Source of the DNA: JBHGAV01 sp041946685
GTDB lineage: Bacteria > Acidobacteriota > Terriglobia > Bryobacterales > Bryobacteraceae
Assembly (NCBI GenBank): GCA_041946685.1
Contig: JBHGAV010000006.1
Location: forward strand, 1 to 64,000
DNA: 64,000 nucleotides
Reading direction: 5' to 3'
Part shown: positions 43,513-52,082 of the stretch, in pieces
Numbering within the stretch: position 1 is the stretch's first letter
Layout of the letters: each line of letters begins with the position of its first letter
Notes under the pieces: model-generated
Databases searched by the model: none
The model's input: only the letters and a program-made list of their open reading frames with translations
Told to the model about the DNA's origin: nothing
Program-made: the position numbers and the translations under genes

Positions 43513-43702
43513 GGGGGCTATTGTATCTCGCCGGCGCAGACGCCCCTCGATTCCATGCCCGAAGCTGACGTGGTTGGCCGGCTGGGCACAGTTCACCAGG
43601 CGCGTGTTCATGCTAATGTCAAGGTGAGGAGGCGGCTGCGGGCGCGCGCGTGTAAGGTTCGTGATGACGCGCTGCTGAGCGGAAGAGGAGCTGGATACTC
43701 AA

Positions 43703-44041
43703 ATGAGACTGTACGTGGGGAACCTTCCCTACCAGATAGCAGAATCGGATCTCCAGGACTGGTTCTCACAGGCGGGCGTGAGCGTGGACAGCGTCAGCCT
43801 TGTTCGGGACCGGTTCAGCGGCGAGGCGCGCGGCTTCGGTTTTGTCGAGATCGAGAACCAGGAGGCGGCCGAGTCCGCCATCCGCGCCTGCAACGGCAAG
43901 CAGTTCATGGGACGAGCCATTGTCGTCAATGAAGCCCGTCCTCAGGCCCCGCGCGAAGGTGGGGGCGGAGGCGGCGGAAGGCCCCGAGGCGGCGGTGGCG
44001 GAGGCGGCCGGGGCGGCTCCCGGCGCCCCCCTCGCTGGTAA
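43703..44041 (+). CDS. RNA-binding protein with one RRM and glycine-rich tail
   Basis: A 112-residue protein with a single RNA recognition motif: RNP2 LYVGNL at 3-8 and RNP1 RGFGFVEI near 43-50. The C-terminal 30 residues are an Arg/Gly-rich (RGG-like) tail. Such proteins bind single-stranded RNA and are often cold-induced in bacteria, especially cyanobacteria, and are frequent in acidobacteria too. It starts with ATG, with AGGAG 13 bases upstream, a long spacing. It stands between the divergent response regulator and gyrA. Confidence 0.93.
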   Translation: MRLYVGNLPYQIAESDLQDWFSQAGVSVDSVSLVRDRFSGEARGFGFVEIENQEAAESAIRACNGKQFMGRAIVVNEARPQAPREGGGGGGGRPRGGGGGGGRGGSRRPPRW

Positions 44042-44077
44042 CGGCGCCGCGGTCGGATAACTCCCCTATCTATCACT

Positions 44078-44099
44078 ACCTTCTGCTAGAATAGAAGGT
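44078..44099 (+). promoter_or_regulatory. Inverted repeat over a -10-like element upstream of gyrA
   Basis: ACCTTCT (44078-44084) and AGAAGGT (44093-44099) are perfect inverted repeats around GCTAGAAT, which contains a -10-like TAGAAT (44087-44092). The transcription start would lie just after the second arm. No -35 box fits at 16-18 bp. This looks like an operator overlapping the gyrA promoter, but only by pattern. Confidence 0.45.
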
Positions 44100-44165
44100 C
44101 TAGCGACGGTTCTGTTCCCTGGCGAACAGGAGGCGAACGGAAGCGTCCGTGCTCAAGGAGCAATT

Positions 44166-46715
44166 TTGGCCGATTCGGAACGCCCCGACTCCCCGCAGAC
44201 TCCGCCTCCGGGCGGCCCGCCCACGCAGTTGCCGCTGGGAGGGGACACCACCAAGAACCTGATCCCGATCAACATCGAGGACGAGATGCGCCGGTCGTAT
44301 CTCGACTATGCGATGAGCGTAATCATCGGGCGCGCCCTGCCGGACATCCGTGACGGGCTCAAGCCGGTGCACCGGCGCATTCTTTTCGGGATGCACGAGA
44401 TGGGGCTCACTTACAACCGCCCCACGCGCAAGTCCGCCAAGATTGTCGGCGAGGTTCTCGGCAAGTACCACCCCCACGGCGACGTGGCCCTGTACGACGC
44501 GTTGGTGAGAATGGGACAGCCGTTCTCGATGCGCTACCCGCTGATCGACGGGCAGGGCAATTTCGGATCGGTGGACGGCGACCCGCCCGCGGCGATGCGA
44601 TACACCGAGGCGCGCCTGTCGCACATCGCGGGCACGCTGCTGGAGGATATCGACAAGGAAACCGTCGATTTCCGGCCCAACTACGACGAGAGCGAGATGG
44701 AGCCGGAGGTGCTCCCCACGCGCGCGCCGAACCTGCTGATCAACGGCTCGTCCGGCATCGCCGTGGGGATGGCGACCAACATCCCGCCGCACAACCTGAG
44801 CGAGGTGATTGAAGCCACCGTCGCCCTCATCCAGAATCCCGCCACGCCGCTCGAGAAGATACTGACCATGGTGCCGGGGCCGGATTTTCCCACGGGCGGA
44901 TTCATCCTCGGACGGCAGGGCATCGTGGACGCCTACACGCGCGGCCGCGGCCAGTTGAAGCTCCGCGCCAAGGCCGCCATCGAGCATGTCGGGAAGGACC
45001 GCGAAGCCATCGTCGTGACGGAGATCCCGTATCAGGTCAACAAGTCGCGGCTGATCGAGCAGGCTGCTTCCCTGATCAACGAGAAGAAGATCGAGGGCAT
45101 CTCCGAGATCCGGGACGAGAGCGACCGCGACGGCATGCGCATCGTTTTCGAGCTGAAGCGCGGCGAGCAGGCCGAGGTGATTCTCAACAACCTGTACAAG
45201 CACACGCAGATGCAGATCGGCTTCGGCGTGATCATGCTTTCGATCGTCAACGGCCAGCCGCGGGAGTTGGGCCTGGTCGACGTGCTCAAGCGCTTCATCG
45301 ATCACCGCGTGGACGTAGTGCGCCGTCGGACGGAATACCTGCTGCGCAAGGCCCGCGAGCGCGAGCACATCCTGCTCGGCTTCAAGAAAGCGCTGGAGAA
45401 CCTGGACGCGGTGATCAAGCTGATCCGCGCTTCCAAGACGCCGAGGGAGGCGCGCGACGGTTTGGTGACGCGTTTCGACCTCAGCGAGCGGCAGGCGCAG
45501 GCGATCATCGAATTGCAGCTCCAGCGGCTGACCAACATGGAGCAGCTCAAGATCCTGGAGGAGCTCGCCGAGATCCAGCGGAAGATTGCCGAATACCTGG
45601 AGATCCTGGGATCGGACAAGGTTCTTCGCAACCTGATCGTGAAGGAACTCCGCGAAGTTCAGAAAGAGTTCGGCGACGAGCGCCGCACCCAGATCATCGA
45701 GGACACCGGCGAGATCAGGCTGGAAGACCTGGTGCAGGTGGAAGACGTGGCCGTCACGGTGACGCGGGGCGGCTACCTGAAACGCACCGCCGTGGACAGC
45801 TACCGGCGGCAGCAAAGGGGAGGCAAGGGCCGCATCGGGATGGGCACGCGGGCCGAGGACGTGGTGGACCACCTGATCATCGCCTCCACCCACAGCTACC
45901 TTTTGATCTTCACCACGCGCGGGCGGGTCTACTGGCTGAAAGTCTACGAGATCCCCGACGCCGCCACCAGCGGCAAGGGCAAGAACATCTCGGGGCTGAT
46001 CCATTTGCAGGAAGACGAGACGGTCAAGGCGTTCCTCACGGTGCGCGACTTCCAGGCGGCTGGCTTCATCGTGATGGTGACGCGAGCAGGCGTGATCAAG
46101 AAGTGCGCGGTCACCGAGTTCGACAACCCCATGTCGCGCGGGATCATCGCGCTCTCTCTGGATGAAGGCGACGAGCTGATCGCCGCGCGCCTGTCCACCG
46201 GCGAGGACTACATGTTCCTCGCCTCGCGCGAGGGCAAGGCGATCCGGTTTCCCGAGAACGAAGTCCGCGCGATGGGCCGCCCGGCGCGAGGCGTCCGGGG
46301 CATGGACCTGGCCGAGGGCGACTACCTGGTCGCCGCCGAGGTGGTCAAGGAGGATGGGCTGATGCTCTCTATCTCCGAAAACGGCTTCGGCAAGCGCACT
46401 CCCCTGAAGAGCTACCGGCTGACGCGCCGCGGCGGCAAGGGAGTCATTAACATGAAGACCACGTCGCGGACCGGCAGAGTGGTCAGCGTGCTGGGCGTCG
46501 AAGAGGACTCCGATGTCCTGATCATCACCCAGGAAGGGAAGATCATCCGGCTGGAAGCCGGCGAGATCCGGCAGGCGGGGCGTTCCACGCAGGGCGTGCG
46601 GCTGGTCCGCATGGAAGAGAACGACCGGGTGGCCGCCGCCTCGGTGATTCCCAGGGAAGATGTAAACGGCGGACAGGACAACGGCGCCGCGCAGCCCGAT
46701 CTGGGACTTCAGTAA
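44166..46715 (+). CDS. gyrA: DNA gyrase subunit A
   Basis: GyrA cuts and rejoins DNA in the gyrase complex. The 849-residue protein has NIEDEMRRSYLDYAMSVIIG, the active-site Tyr Y146 in AAMRYTEARLS, and the GyrA box QRGGKGRIGM in the C-terminal wrapping domain, which separates it from ParC. It carries a proline-rich N-terminal extension of about 24 residues relative to Escherichia coli. The residue equivalent to E. coli Ser83 is V107 (HGDVALYD), while D111 (Asp87) is kept. It starts with TTG, five bases after AAGGAG. gyrB is not in the window. Confidence 0.97.
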   Translation: MADSERPDSPQTPPPGGPPTQLPLGGDTTKNLIPINIEDEMRRSYLDYAMSVIIGRALPDIRDGLKPVHRRILFGMHEMGLTYNRPTRKSAKIVGEVLGKYHPHGDVALYDALVRMGQPFSMRYPLIDGQGNFGSVDGDPPAAMRYTEARLSHIAGTLLEDIDKETVDFRPNYDESEMEPEVLPTRAPNLLINGSSGIAVGMATNIPPHNLSEVIEATVALIQNPATPLEKILTMVPGPDFPTGGFILGRQGIVDAYTRGRGQLKLRAKAAIEHVGKDREAIVVTEIPYQVNKSRLIEQAASLINEKKIEGISEIRDESDRDGMRIVFELKRGEQAEVILNNLYKHTQMQIGFGVIMLSIVNGQPRELGLVDVLKRFIDHRVDVVRRRTEYLLRKAREREHILLGFKKALENLDAVIKLIRASKTPREARDGLVTRFDLSERQAQAIIELQLQRLTNMEQLKILEELAEIQRKIAEYLEILGSDKVLRNLIVKELREVQKEFGDERRTQIIEDTGEIRLEDLVQVEDVAVTVTRGGYLKRTAVDSYRRQQRGGKGRIGMGTRAEDVVDHLIIASTHSYLLIFTTRGRVYWLKVYEIPDAATSGKGKNISGLIHLQEDETVKAFLTVRDFQAAGFIVMVTRAGVIKKCAVTEFDNPMSRGIIALSLDEGDELIAARLSTGEDYMFLASREGKAIRFPENEVRAMGRPARGVRGMDLAEGDYLVAAEVVKEDGLMLSISENGFGKRTPLKSYRLTRRGGKGVINMKTTSRTGRVVSVLGVEEDSDVLIITQEGKIIRLEAGEIRQAGRSTQGVRLVRMEENDRVAAASVIPREDVNGGQDNGAAQPDLGLQ

Positions 46716-46718
46716 CGA

Positions 46719-46724
46719 TATAAT
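46719..46724 (+). promoter_or_regulatory. Possible -10 element immediately before larE
   Basis: TATAAT lies 3 bp after the gyrA stop and 8 bp before the larE ATG. If used, transcription would begin at or next to the ATG, giving a leaderless mRNA. There is no Shine-Dalgarno sequence before larE and no good -35 box, so the element may also be chance. Confidence 0.35.
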
Positions 46725-46731
46725 TCAAGAT

Positions 46732-47592
46732 ATGAGTGCTCTTGTGGGGCTGGGAAACGCCGTTGCGGCGCTCGATCCGGTGGCGTTGCGGGAGAAAGAG
46801 CAGAAACTTTTCGGCATTCTACGCGGGTTGGGCAAAGTGATTGTCGCCTACTCGGGGGGCACCGATTCGGCTTACCTCGCCTGGGCTGCGGCCGAAGCCC
46901 TGGGAGACAACGCCCTGGCGATCACGGCGGACTCGGCATCCGTGCCGGAATCCCACAAGCGGGACGCCGAGGATTTCGCACGGAGCTTCGGCCTGCGTCA
47001 CGAGTACGTCACCTCCTACGAGTTCGAGAATCCGCTCTACGCGGCGAACAACCCCGACCGCTGCTTCCACTGCAAGGACGAGATGTTCCAGCGCTTGGAA
47101 AAGGTGGGCCGCGAGCGCGGCATCCCGCACATCATCTACGGAGTGAATGTGGACGACCTGGGCGACTACCGGCCGGGCCAGAACGCCGCCGCCAATCGCA
47201 ACGTGAGAGCTCCGCTGGTGGAAGCCGGCCTGCGCAAGGCGGAGATTCGCGAATTGTCGCGGCTGGCGGGCCTGCCCACCTGGGACCGCCCCGCGGCCGC
47301 CTGCCTCGCCTCCCGTGTGCCTTACGGCACGCCGGTGACGGTGGAAACGGTGAAGACCATCGAGCGCGGAGAAGAGGCCGTCAAGGCGCTCGGATTCCGC
47401 CAGTTCCGCGTGCGCTTCCACGGCGACCTGGCGCGGATCGAAATCGCCCCCGAGGAGATGCCCAAGGCGTTCACGATGGAGATGGCGCGCCGGCTGACCT
47501 CGATCTTCAAGGACCTCGGCTTCCACTACGTCGCCCTGGACCTTCAGGGCTATCGCCAGGGAGCAATGAACGAGGCGCTGAAGAAGACCTAG
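46732..47592 (+). CDS. larE: ATP-dependent sacrificial sulfur transferase LarE
   Basis: LarE adds sulfur to the pyridinium ring of the nickel-pincer cofactor of lactate racemase. The 286-residue protein has the PP-loop AYSGGTDSAYLA (39-50), NPDRCFHCKDE with C111 and C114, and PAAACLASR with C191. Lactobacillus LarE uses one sacrificial Cys; some LarE proteins have three cysteines that bind a 4Fe-4S cluster and act catalytically. The three here fit the latter, as an inference. It starts 17 bp after gyrA without a ribosome-binding site. larA, larB and larC are not in the window. Confidence 0.9.
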   Translation: MSALVGLGNAVAALDPVALREKEQKLFGILRGLGKVIVAYSGGTDSAYLAWAAAEALGDNALAITADSASVPESHKRDAEDFARSFGLRHEYVTSYEFENPLYAANNPDRCFHCKDEMFQRLEKVGRERGIPHIIYGVNVDDLGDYRPGQNAAANRNVRAPLVEAGLRKAEIRELSRLAGLPTWDRPAAACLASRVPYGTPVTVETVKTIERGEEAVKALGFRQFRVRFHGDLARIEIAPEEMPKAFTMEMARRLTSIFKDLGFHYVALDLQGYRQGAMNEALKKT

Positions 47593-47600
47593 GCGCGGGT

Positions 47601-48482
47601 GTGGGCTCCATTGCGATTCGGCGTTCCGAATGGGTCCTGATCGCCTACTTCGCTTACGTCGCGGCGCTGGCGCGTGTTCTCCCTGCCAAGGACCCCATAC
47701 CCACTGTCACCCTGTGGCTGAACGCAACCATCCTTGCCGCCTACTTCCTGGTGGCCTACGCGGATTCACTTCGCAGGCGGCCGCTGCTGGGTGTCTTGAG
47801 GGACTGGTATCCGATGCCGCTGATCATGCTGGCCTACCGCGAGATGGGGTGGCTGGCGCCCGCGACGCACAGTTACGGGCTGGAACGTGTGTGGGTGCGA
47901 TGGGATAAGTTCTTCCTGAACGATCTCGGCGTGAAGACGATGATCGAGGCGGTGGACCCGGTCGTTCCCTCGTTGCTGGAAATCTCCTACACGCTGGTCT
48001 ATGCGACGCCGTTCATCGCTCTCGCGGTGCTGTACGCCTACGGCAAGAGGGACCGGGCGGACCGTTTCCTGTTTCCCTTCGCCCTCTCGGTGCTGTGCGC
48101 GTACGCGCTGTTTCCCTACTTCCCCTCCGAGCCGCCGCGCGCGGTCTTTCCCGGTGAGGACTTCCCCTCCTACGTGACGGTCTTCCGGCGGTTCAACTGG
48201 GCGATGCTCGGCAGCTACGGTATCCACACCAGCGTGTTCCCAAGCGCGCACGTGTCGGGCGCCTTCTCCGCCGCCTTCACGCTCAGGTATGTGCTGCCGG
48301 AAAGGAAGTGGCCCTGGAGGTTCCTGCTCGTGCTGGCGATCCTGATCGCGACGGCGACGGTGTACGGCCGCTATCACTATCTGGCGGACGCCGCGGCGGG
48401 GTTGGCGATCGCACTCGCCGTCTACGGCTTCGCCTTCATACGGCGTAGTCGTCAGGCGACCGCTAGCGTTACGCCGGGCTGA
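47601..48482 (+). CDS. PAP2-superfamily membrane phosphatase-like protein
   Basis: A 293-residue protein with five or six membrane helices and a PAP2-type active site near the C-terminus: PSAHVSGAF (about 214-222) and YGRYHYLADAAAG (about 256-268), corresponding to the P-S-x-H and S/G-R-x5-H-x3-D motifs. It resembles the PAP2_3 group, which includes inositol phosphorylceramide synthases and related lipid phosphate transferases. A lipid-phosphate substrate is likely, its identity unknown. It starts with GTG after larE without an obvious ribosome-binding site, so translational coupling is likely. Its end overlaps the convergent propeller gene by 31 bp. Confidence 0.78.
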   Translation: MGSIAIRRSEWVLIAYFAYVAALARVLPAKDPIPTVTLWLNATILAAYFLVAYADSLRRRPLLGVLRDWYPMPLIMLAYREMGWLAPATHSYGLERVWVRWDKFFLNDLGVKTMIEAVDPVVPSLLEISYTLVYATPFIALAVLYAYGKRDRADRFLFPFALSVLCAYALFPYFPSEPPRAVFPGEDFPSYVTVFRRFNWAMLGSYGIHTSVFPSAHVSGAFSAAFTLRYVLPERKWPWRFLLVLAILIATATVYGRYHYLADAAAGLAIALAVYGFAFIRRSRQATASVTPG

Positions 48483-51169
48483 GAAGCTTGGGCACCTGAT
48501 CGCACAAGCACGGGTTGCGCGGGTCCTGGCGTCGCGTCCCGTGGGACCCGCACCCCGCACATGAGGACGCCGACAAAAGATCCGGGCATCGGCGCGGTGA
48601 ACTCGACGTTCGCGGTCAGACCACCGACGGCGGCGGTCAAGGGCAGAGAAGAACCGGTTCGGCCCGCGCCGGTAAGGAAGAGAGTGACCAGGCTTCCACG
48701 AGCCGCGGGATTGGCCTCGGTCACCACCCGTTTGGCGCCATCGAGTGCCAAGGCGGGGCCGGCGCCCGTCCCATACAACGTGAAAAGGCCCGGGGCGCTT
48801 TCGGCTGTCCCCAATTCCAGTTCCTCGGTGACTTGCCCCTGGTAGTCGATGGCCAAGCGCACGCTGGGGCGGGCGGTGACGCCTTCCGGCACCCTCGCGT
48901 AGATTTGGGTCGACTGCACGTACAAGAGCGTCGCCTCGACGCCGTCAAAGAGGACTCGCACACCAGCGGGACCCTGATCCGCGGTCAGACCTTCTTCCGG
49001 GCCGAGGCCGGCGCCGAAGATGGTGATCACTTCGCCCGGCGCCACGGGGCCGGCGAGAAGGCTGGCGGCATTGACCACGTTTGCGCGCAGTAGACGATTT
49101 TGCGTCGGCGCATGAAGGTCGATGACGCGGAGCAGGCGGCCGCGGAAGACGTCGAACATCGAGACAGAATCCGATCTGGTGTTTGCGGTGAAAAAGAAAC
49201 GGCCGTCGGGAGAGGCGGTGCCGTCGGTCAGGAAATAGCCGCGCGCGTTCATCAGGTACGGCAGCCAGCGTTTCGCCGACAGGTCGTAGGTGTAGACCGT
49301 GTGCGCGTCGCCGCTGGCCACCAGCAGGCGGTTCCCGGCGCCGAACCGGATTCCGCAGAGGCCGCTACCGCCCCAGCCATTCTGGCGGTTCATCGCGGCA
49401 AGGCTGTCTGCCGGGCGGAGAGAATCCAAAGGCCGATCGGAGTCCATGTCGAGACGGAACACTCGCGTGAAGCCGAGAATGTAGGCGACGCGGTTCCTGG
49501 CATCGAAGACGCCATCGCTGAAGTTCGTATTGCCACTTTCCCAATCCGTGGCAGTGGTGGGGACGACTTCCGCGCGGAGGTCCCAGGAGGGGAGATCGTA
49601 CACCAGGATGCGCGCGGGACCTTGCATGGTCCCGAGGGGAAGATAAGCCTTGTTCCCTTCGGGCGACACGATGACGCGGTGTCCCACCGGCAAGGCGGGC
49701 AGGGGGATGACCTTGCGAGGCTGGCCCGAAGCAACGTCCACTACCACGAGGTTGGGGGGACTGCCGGGCATAGAGTCTACGAAGGCGACCGCGTCCCCGG
49801 CCGGAGTCCCGCACAGCGGATTGAACTTGAGGCCGAAGAGCAATTCGCGGACGACGGTCTCCTGATCGGGGTCGTAGGTGACGATCCGATCGGGCTTGAG
49901 GTAGTGCAGTTGGCCGCCGGAATAGAAACCGCCGCGGTTAGAGCCGAGAGGACCCCTGAGCTCACGCGCCATGCCGGTGCGCATATCGATCCGGAAAAGC
50001 CGTCCCGACGCTTGTCCGCCCACAATAGTCTCCCATCCGGCGGTGGCGAACGAATACGGGCCGATAGTGCTGGCTGGACTGAACCGCCAGGACGCCAACT
50101 CTCCCCCGCTGGCGAGGTCCACCGCACGGATCTCGTTGTGGTCGCCTTCCGTATACCAGGCGATGCCGGGATCGACGGGATTAAGCGCAATTGCCCGCAG
50201 GTCGGAACACTTGTTGAAGAACATCTGCCGGCTCACGGCTCGCGAGGCGGTGTCCCATTCGGTGACTGGCAACCGGCCGGGCGCGGACCCGCCGGACCAG
50301 AAGCCGATGGTGTAGATGCGGCGGGCATCCTCACGCAAGACGAAATCGGTGACGCCGTAGTCGATGTCGCAAGAAGCGGTCACTTCCAGCGTCTTGAGGT
50401 CGAGGACATAGAGCTTCCCGTAGCCCCGATCATTCGAGATCGTGCACGTGCCGAGGTAGCCGATATCCTCCTGTGCGGAGAGGATGAGGCGGGCTGATGG
50501 GACGCCGGCATGCCAAACGTCGTACGGAAGCTCGCGCTCGAGCAATACCTTGCCCTCGGGGACGCGGTAACGGACCAGACCCTGTCCCTGGCGCCCGCCG
50601 CAGGCACGCTCGCCGAGGGCGTAGATCACGCCGGGTTCCCGCCGCGATGCCGCAACCGAGCGGAAGCAGATGCCGCCGGGGGGCATGCGGCGAAAGGAGT
50701 CATCGGCCACGTTGATTTCGTAGAGGCTGGTGCCGGCGACGTAGACCTTCGACCCGTCCGGCAGGCAAGTCAGGCAATCGCCGTAACTCGGCGGAATATC
50801 CAGGACACCGCGCACCCGTTTGCTGGCTGCGTCGATGGAGAGTATGTTCTCGGTCCCATTGTTGGCGACGTAGAGGTTGCGGCCGTCCGGGGTGAGCAGG
50901 ATCTTTTCGGAGCAGAGCATGGGCCCAGCGGATGAGACGTCGTAGCCGCCCGTGGCGCCGCTGGCCAGATCGACTTCGATGACGCCGTCGTCCAAAGAGA
51001 AGGCGACGTAGGCCGTGCGGCCGTCGGGGCTGATGGCAAGTCCCTTCCCCGAGGGCGCCCAGCCGGTGGCGAAAGGATCAAGCGACTCGGCAGTTGCGAT
51101 GTTGGGCCGCAGGAGGTACGCGCCCACGAGCGCAAACAACTCACGGCGCGACAGTCCGGTGTTGCTCAT
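48452..51169 (-). CDS. Secreted beta-propeller protein with Solibacter-type C-terminal domain
   Basis: A 905-residue protein with a twin-arginine signal (GLSRRELFALVGAYLL). The main part (about 35-670) is a series of propeller blades such as GKGLAISPDGRTAYVAFS and EKILLTPDGRNLYVANNGT, YVTN/lactonase-like. The last 230 residues carry the Solibacter-type beta-sandwich: NVVNAASLLAGPVAPGEVIT followed by FGAGLGPEEGL, later YVQSTQIYARVPEG and TLYGTGAGPALA. This domain (TIGR03437-like) is largely confined to acidobacteria. The function is unknown. The start overlaps the NHL gene stop as TGATG, so the two are coupled. Confidence 0.88.
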   Translation of the reverse strand: MSNTGLSRRELFALVGAYLLRPNIATAESLDPFATGWAPSGKGLAISPDGRTAYVAFSLDDGVIEVDLASGATGGYDVSSAGPMLCSEKILLTPDGRNLYVANNGTENILSIDAASKRVRGVLDIPPSYGDCLTCLPDGSKVYVAGTSLYEINVADDSFRRMPPGGICFRSVAASRREPGVIYALGERACGGRQGQGLVRYRVPEGKVLLERELPYDVWHAGVPSARLILSAQEDIGYLGTCTISNDRGYGKLYVLDLKTLEVTASCDIDYGVTDFVLREDARRIYTIGFWSGGSAPGRLPVTEWDTASRAVSRQMFFNKCSDLRAIALNPVDPGIAWYTEGDHNEIRAVDLASGGELASWRFSPASTIGPYSFATAGWETIVGGQASGRLFRIDMRTGMARELRGPLGSNRGGFYSGGQLHYLKPDRIVTYDPDQETVVRELLFGLKFNPLCGTPAGDAVAFVDSMPGSPPNLVVVDVASGQPRKVIPLPALPVGHRVIVSPEGNKAYLPLGTMQGPARILVYDLPSWDLRAEVVPTTATDWESGNTNFSDGVFDARNRVAYILGFTRVFRLDMDSDRPLDSLRPADSLAAMNRQNGWGGSGLCGIRFGAGNRLLVASGDAHTVYTYDLSAKRWLPYLMNARGYFLTDGTASPDGRFFFTANTRSDSVSMFDVFRGRLLRVIDLHAPTQNRLLRANVVNAASLLAGPVAPGEVITIFGAGLGPEEGLTADQGPAGVRVLFDGVEATLLYVQSTQIYARVPEGVTARPSVRLAIDYQGQVTEELELGTAESAPGLFTLYGTGAGPALALDGAKRVVTEANPAARGSLVTLFLTGAGRTGSSLPLTAAVGGLTANVEFTAPMPGSFVGVLMCGVRVPRDATPGPAQPVLVRSGAQASQPGVTLAVA

Positions 51170-52071
51170 CAGCGCACCGGACTGAACTTCTGGATGCGCC
51201 AGTTCTTCACTTCGGCCACGTAGATGCTGCCGCTGGGGCCGACGGCGAGATGATGGCAGTAGTCCAACTCGCCCGGGAGCTTGCCGGAACTGCCGAGCTG
51301 GCCGGCGACTTTGCCGTCACGCGTCACCTTGAGAATCCGGTTGTTGTACCCGTCCGCCATCAGGATTTGCTCGTCGGGGGTCAGAGCGACGCCCCACGGC
51401 GAGCCGACGTGCTTCCACTGCGCGAGGAACTTGCCGTCGGCGTCGAAGACCTGCATGCGGTAATTGTCGCGGTCCCCGACATAGACGTGGCCTTGCCCGT
51501 CGACGGCCACGCCGTGCGGGAGATTGAATTCACCCGGACCGTCGCCCTTCTTCCCCCAGGCGCGGACGAAGCGGCCCTCCTTGGTGAACTGCACCACACG
51601 TGAGTTCCCGTAACCGTCGGTGACGTACATGTCCCCGTTGGGAGCAAATGCGATGTCGGTCGGCCGGTTGAAGTTGATGGGTGTTTCCCCGGATTGGTCC
51701 TTGCGTCCCAGCACCATGCGCACCTGCCCGCGAGAATCCATCCGCACCACGATGTGTCCCATGTCATCGACTACCCACAGATTCCCATCGCGGTCGAACT
51801 TGAGCCCGTGCGGGCGGGCGAACATGCCGTCGCCCCAAGCCCGAATGAACTTGCCCTGGGCATCGAACTCCATGATGGGATGGGGCCCGCGGTGGCTGAC
51901 GAAGACGTGCTCCCTGGAATCCACTGCCGCCGACGCCGCTTCTCCAAAGGTCCAGCCTTCCGGCAATTCAGGCCATGCCGGGTCCACTTGAAAGGCCAGC
52001 TTAGGCCATTCCGGCGGAGCTTGCGCGGTTAGAAGCGCGACAAGCAACAGAGCAAGGCACAGACGGTACAA
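51169..52071 (-). CDS. Secreted NHL-repeat beta-propeller protein
   Basis: A 300-residue protein with a signal peptide (about 1-17, LLVALLTAQA) and about six NHL-type blades, each with a G-x-x-V-D/F-x-x-G-x-x-Y/W-V pattern (KFDRDGNLWVVDD, AFAPNGDMYVTDGYGNSRV, AVDGQGHVYVGDRDN, LTPDEQILMADGYNNRI). It resembles peptidyl-alpha-hydroxyglycine lyase-like and other secreted six-bladed propellers, but the catalytic residues cannot be assigned. It is coupled to the large propeller gene and lies 11 bp after the fucosidase gene. Confidence 0.85.
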   Translation of the reverse strand: MYRLCLALLLVALLTAQAPPEWPKLAFQVDPAWPELPEGWTFGEAASAAVDSREHVFVSHRGPHPIMEFDAQGKFIRAWGDGMFARPHGLKFDRDGNLWVVDDMGHIVVRMDSRGQVRMVLGRKDQSGETPINFNRPTDIAFAPNGDMYVTDGYGNSRVVQFTKEGRFVRAWGKKGDGPGEFNLPHGVAVDGQGHVYVGDRDNYRMQVFDADGKFLAQWKHVGSPWGVALTPDEQILMADGYNNRILKVTRDGKVAGQLGSSGKLPGELDYCHHLAVGPSGSIYVAEVKNWRIQKFSPVR

Positions 52072-52082
52072 GGGCGACCTCC

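Noticed and set aside
44100..46004. A 634-codon leftward frame opposite gyrA
   Set aside because: Shadow of gyrA; the product is low-complexity and unlike any family.
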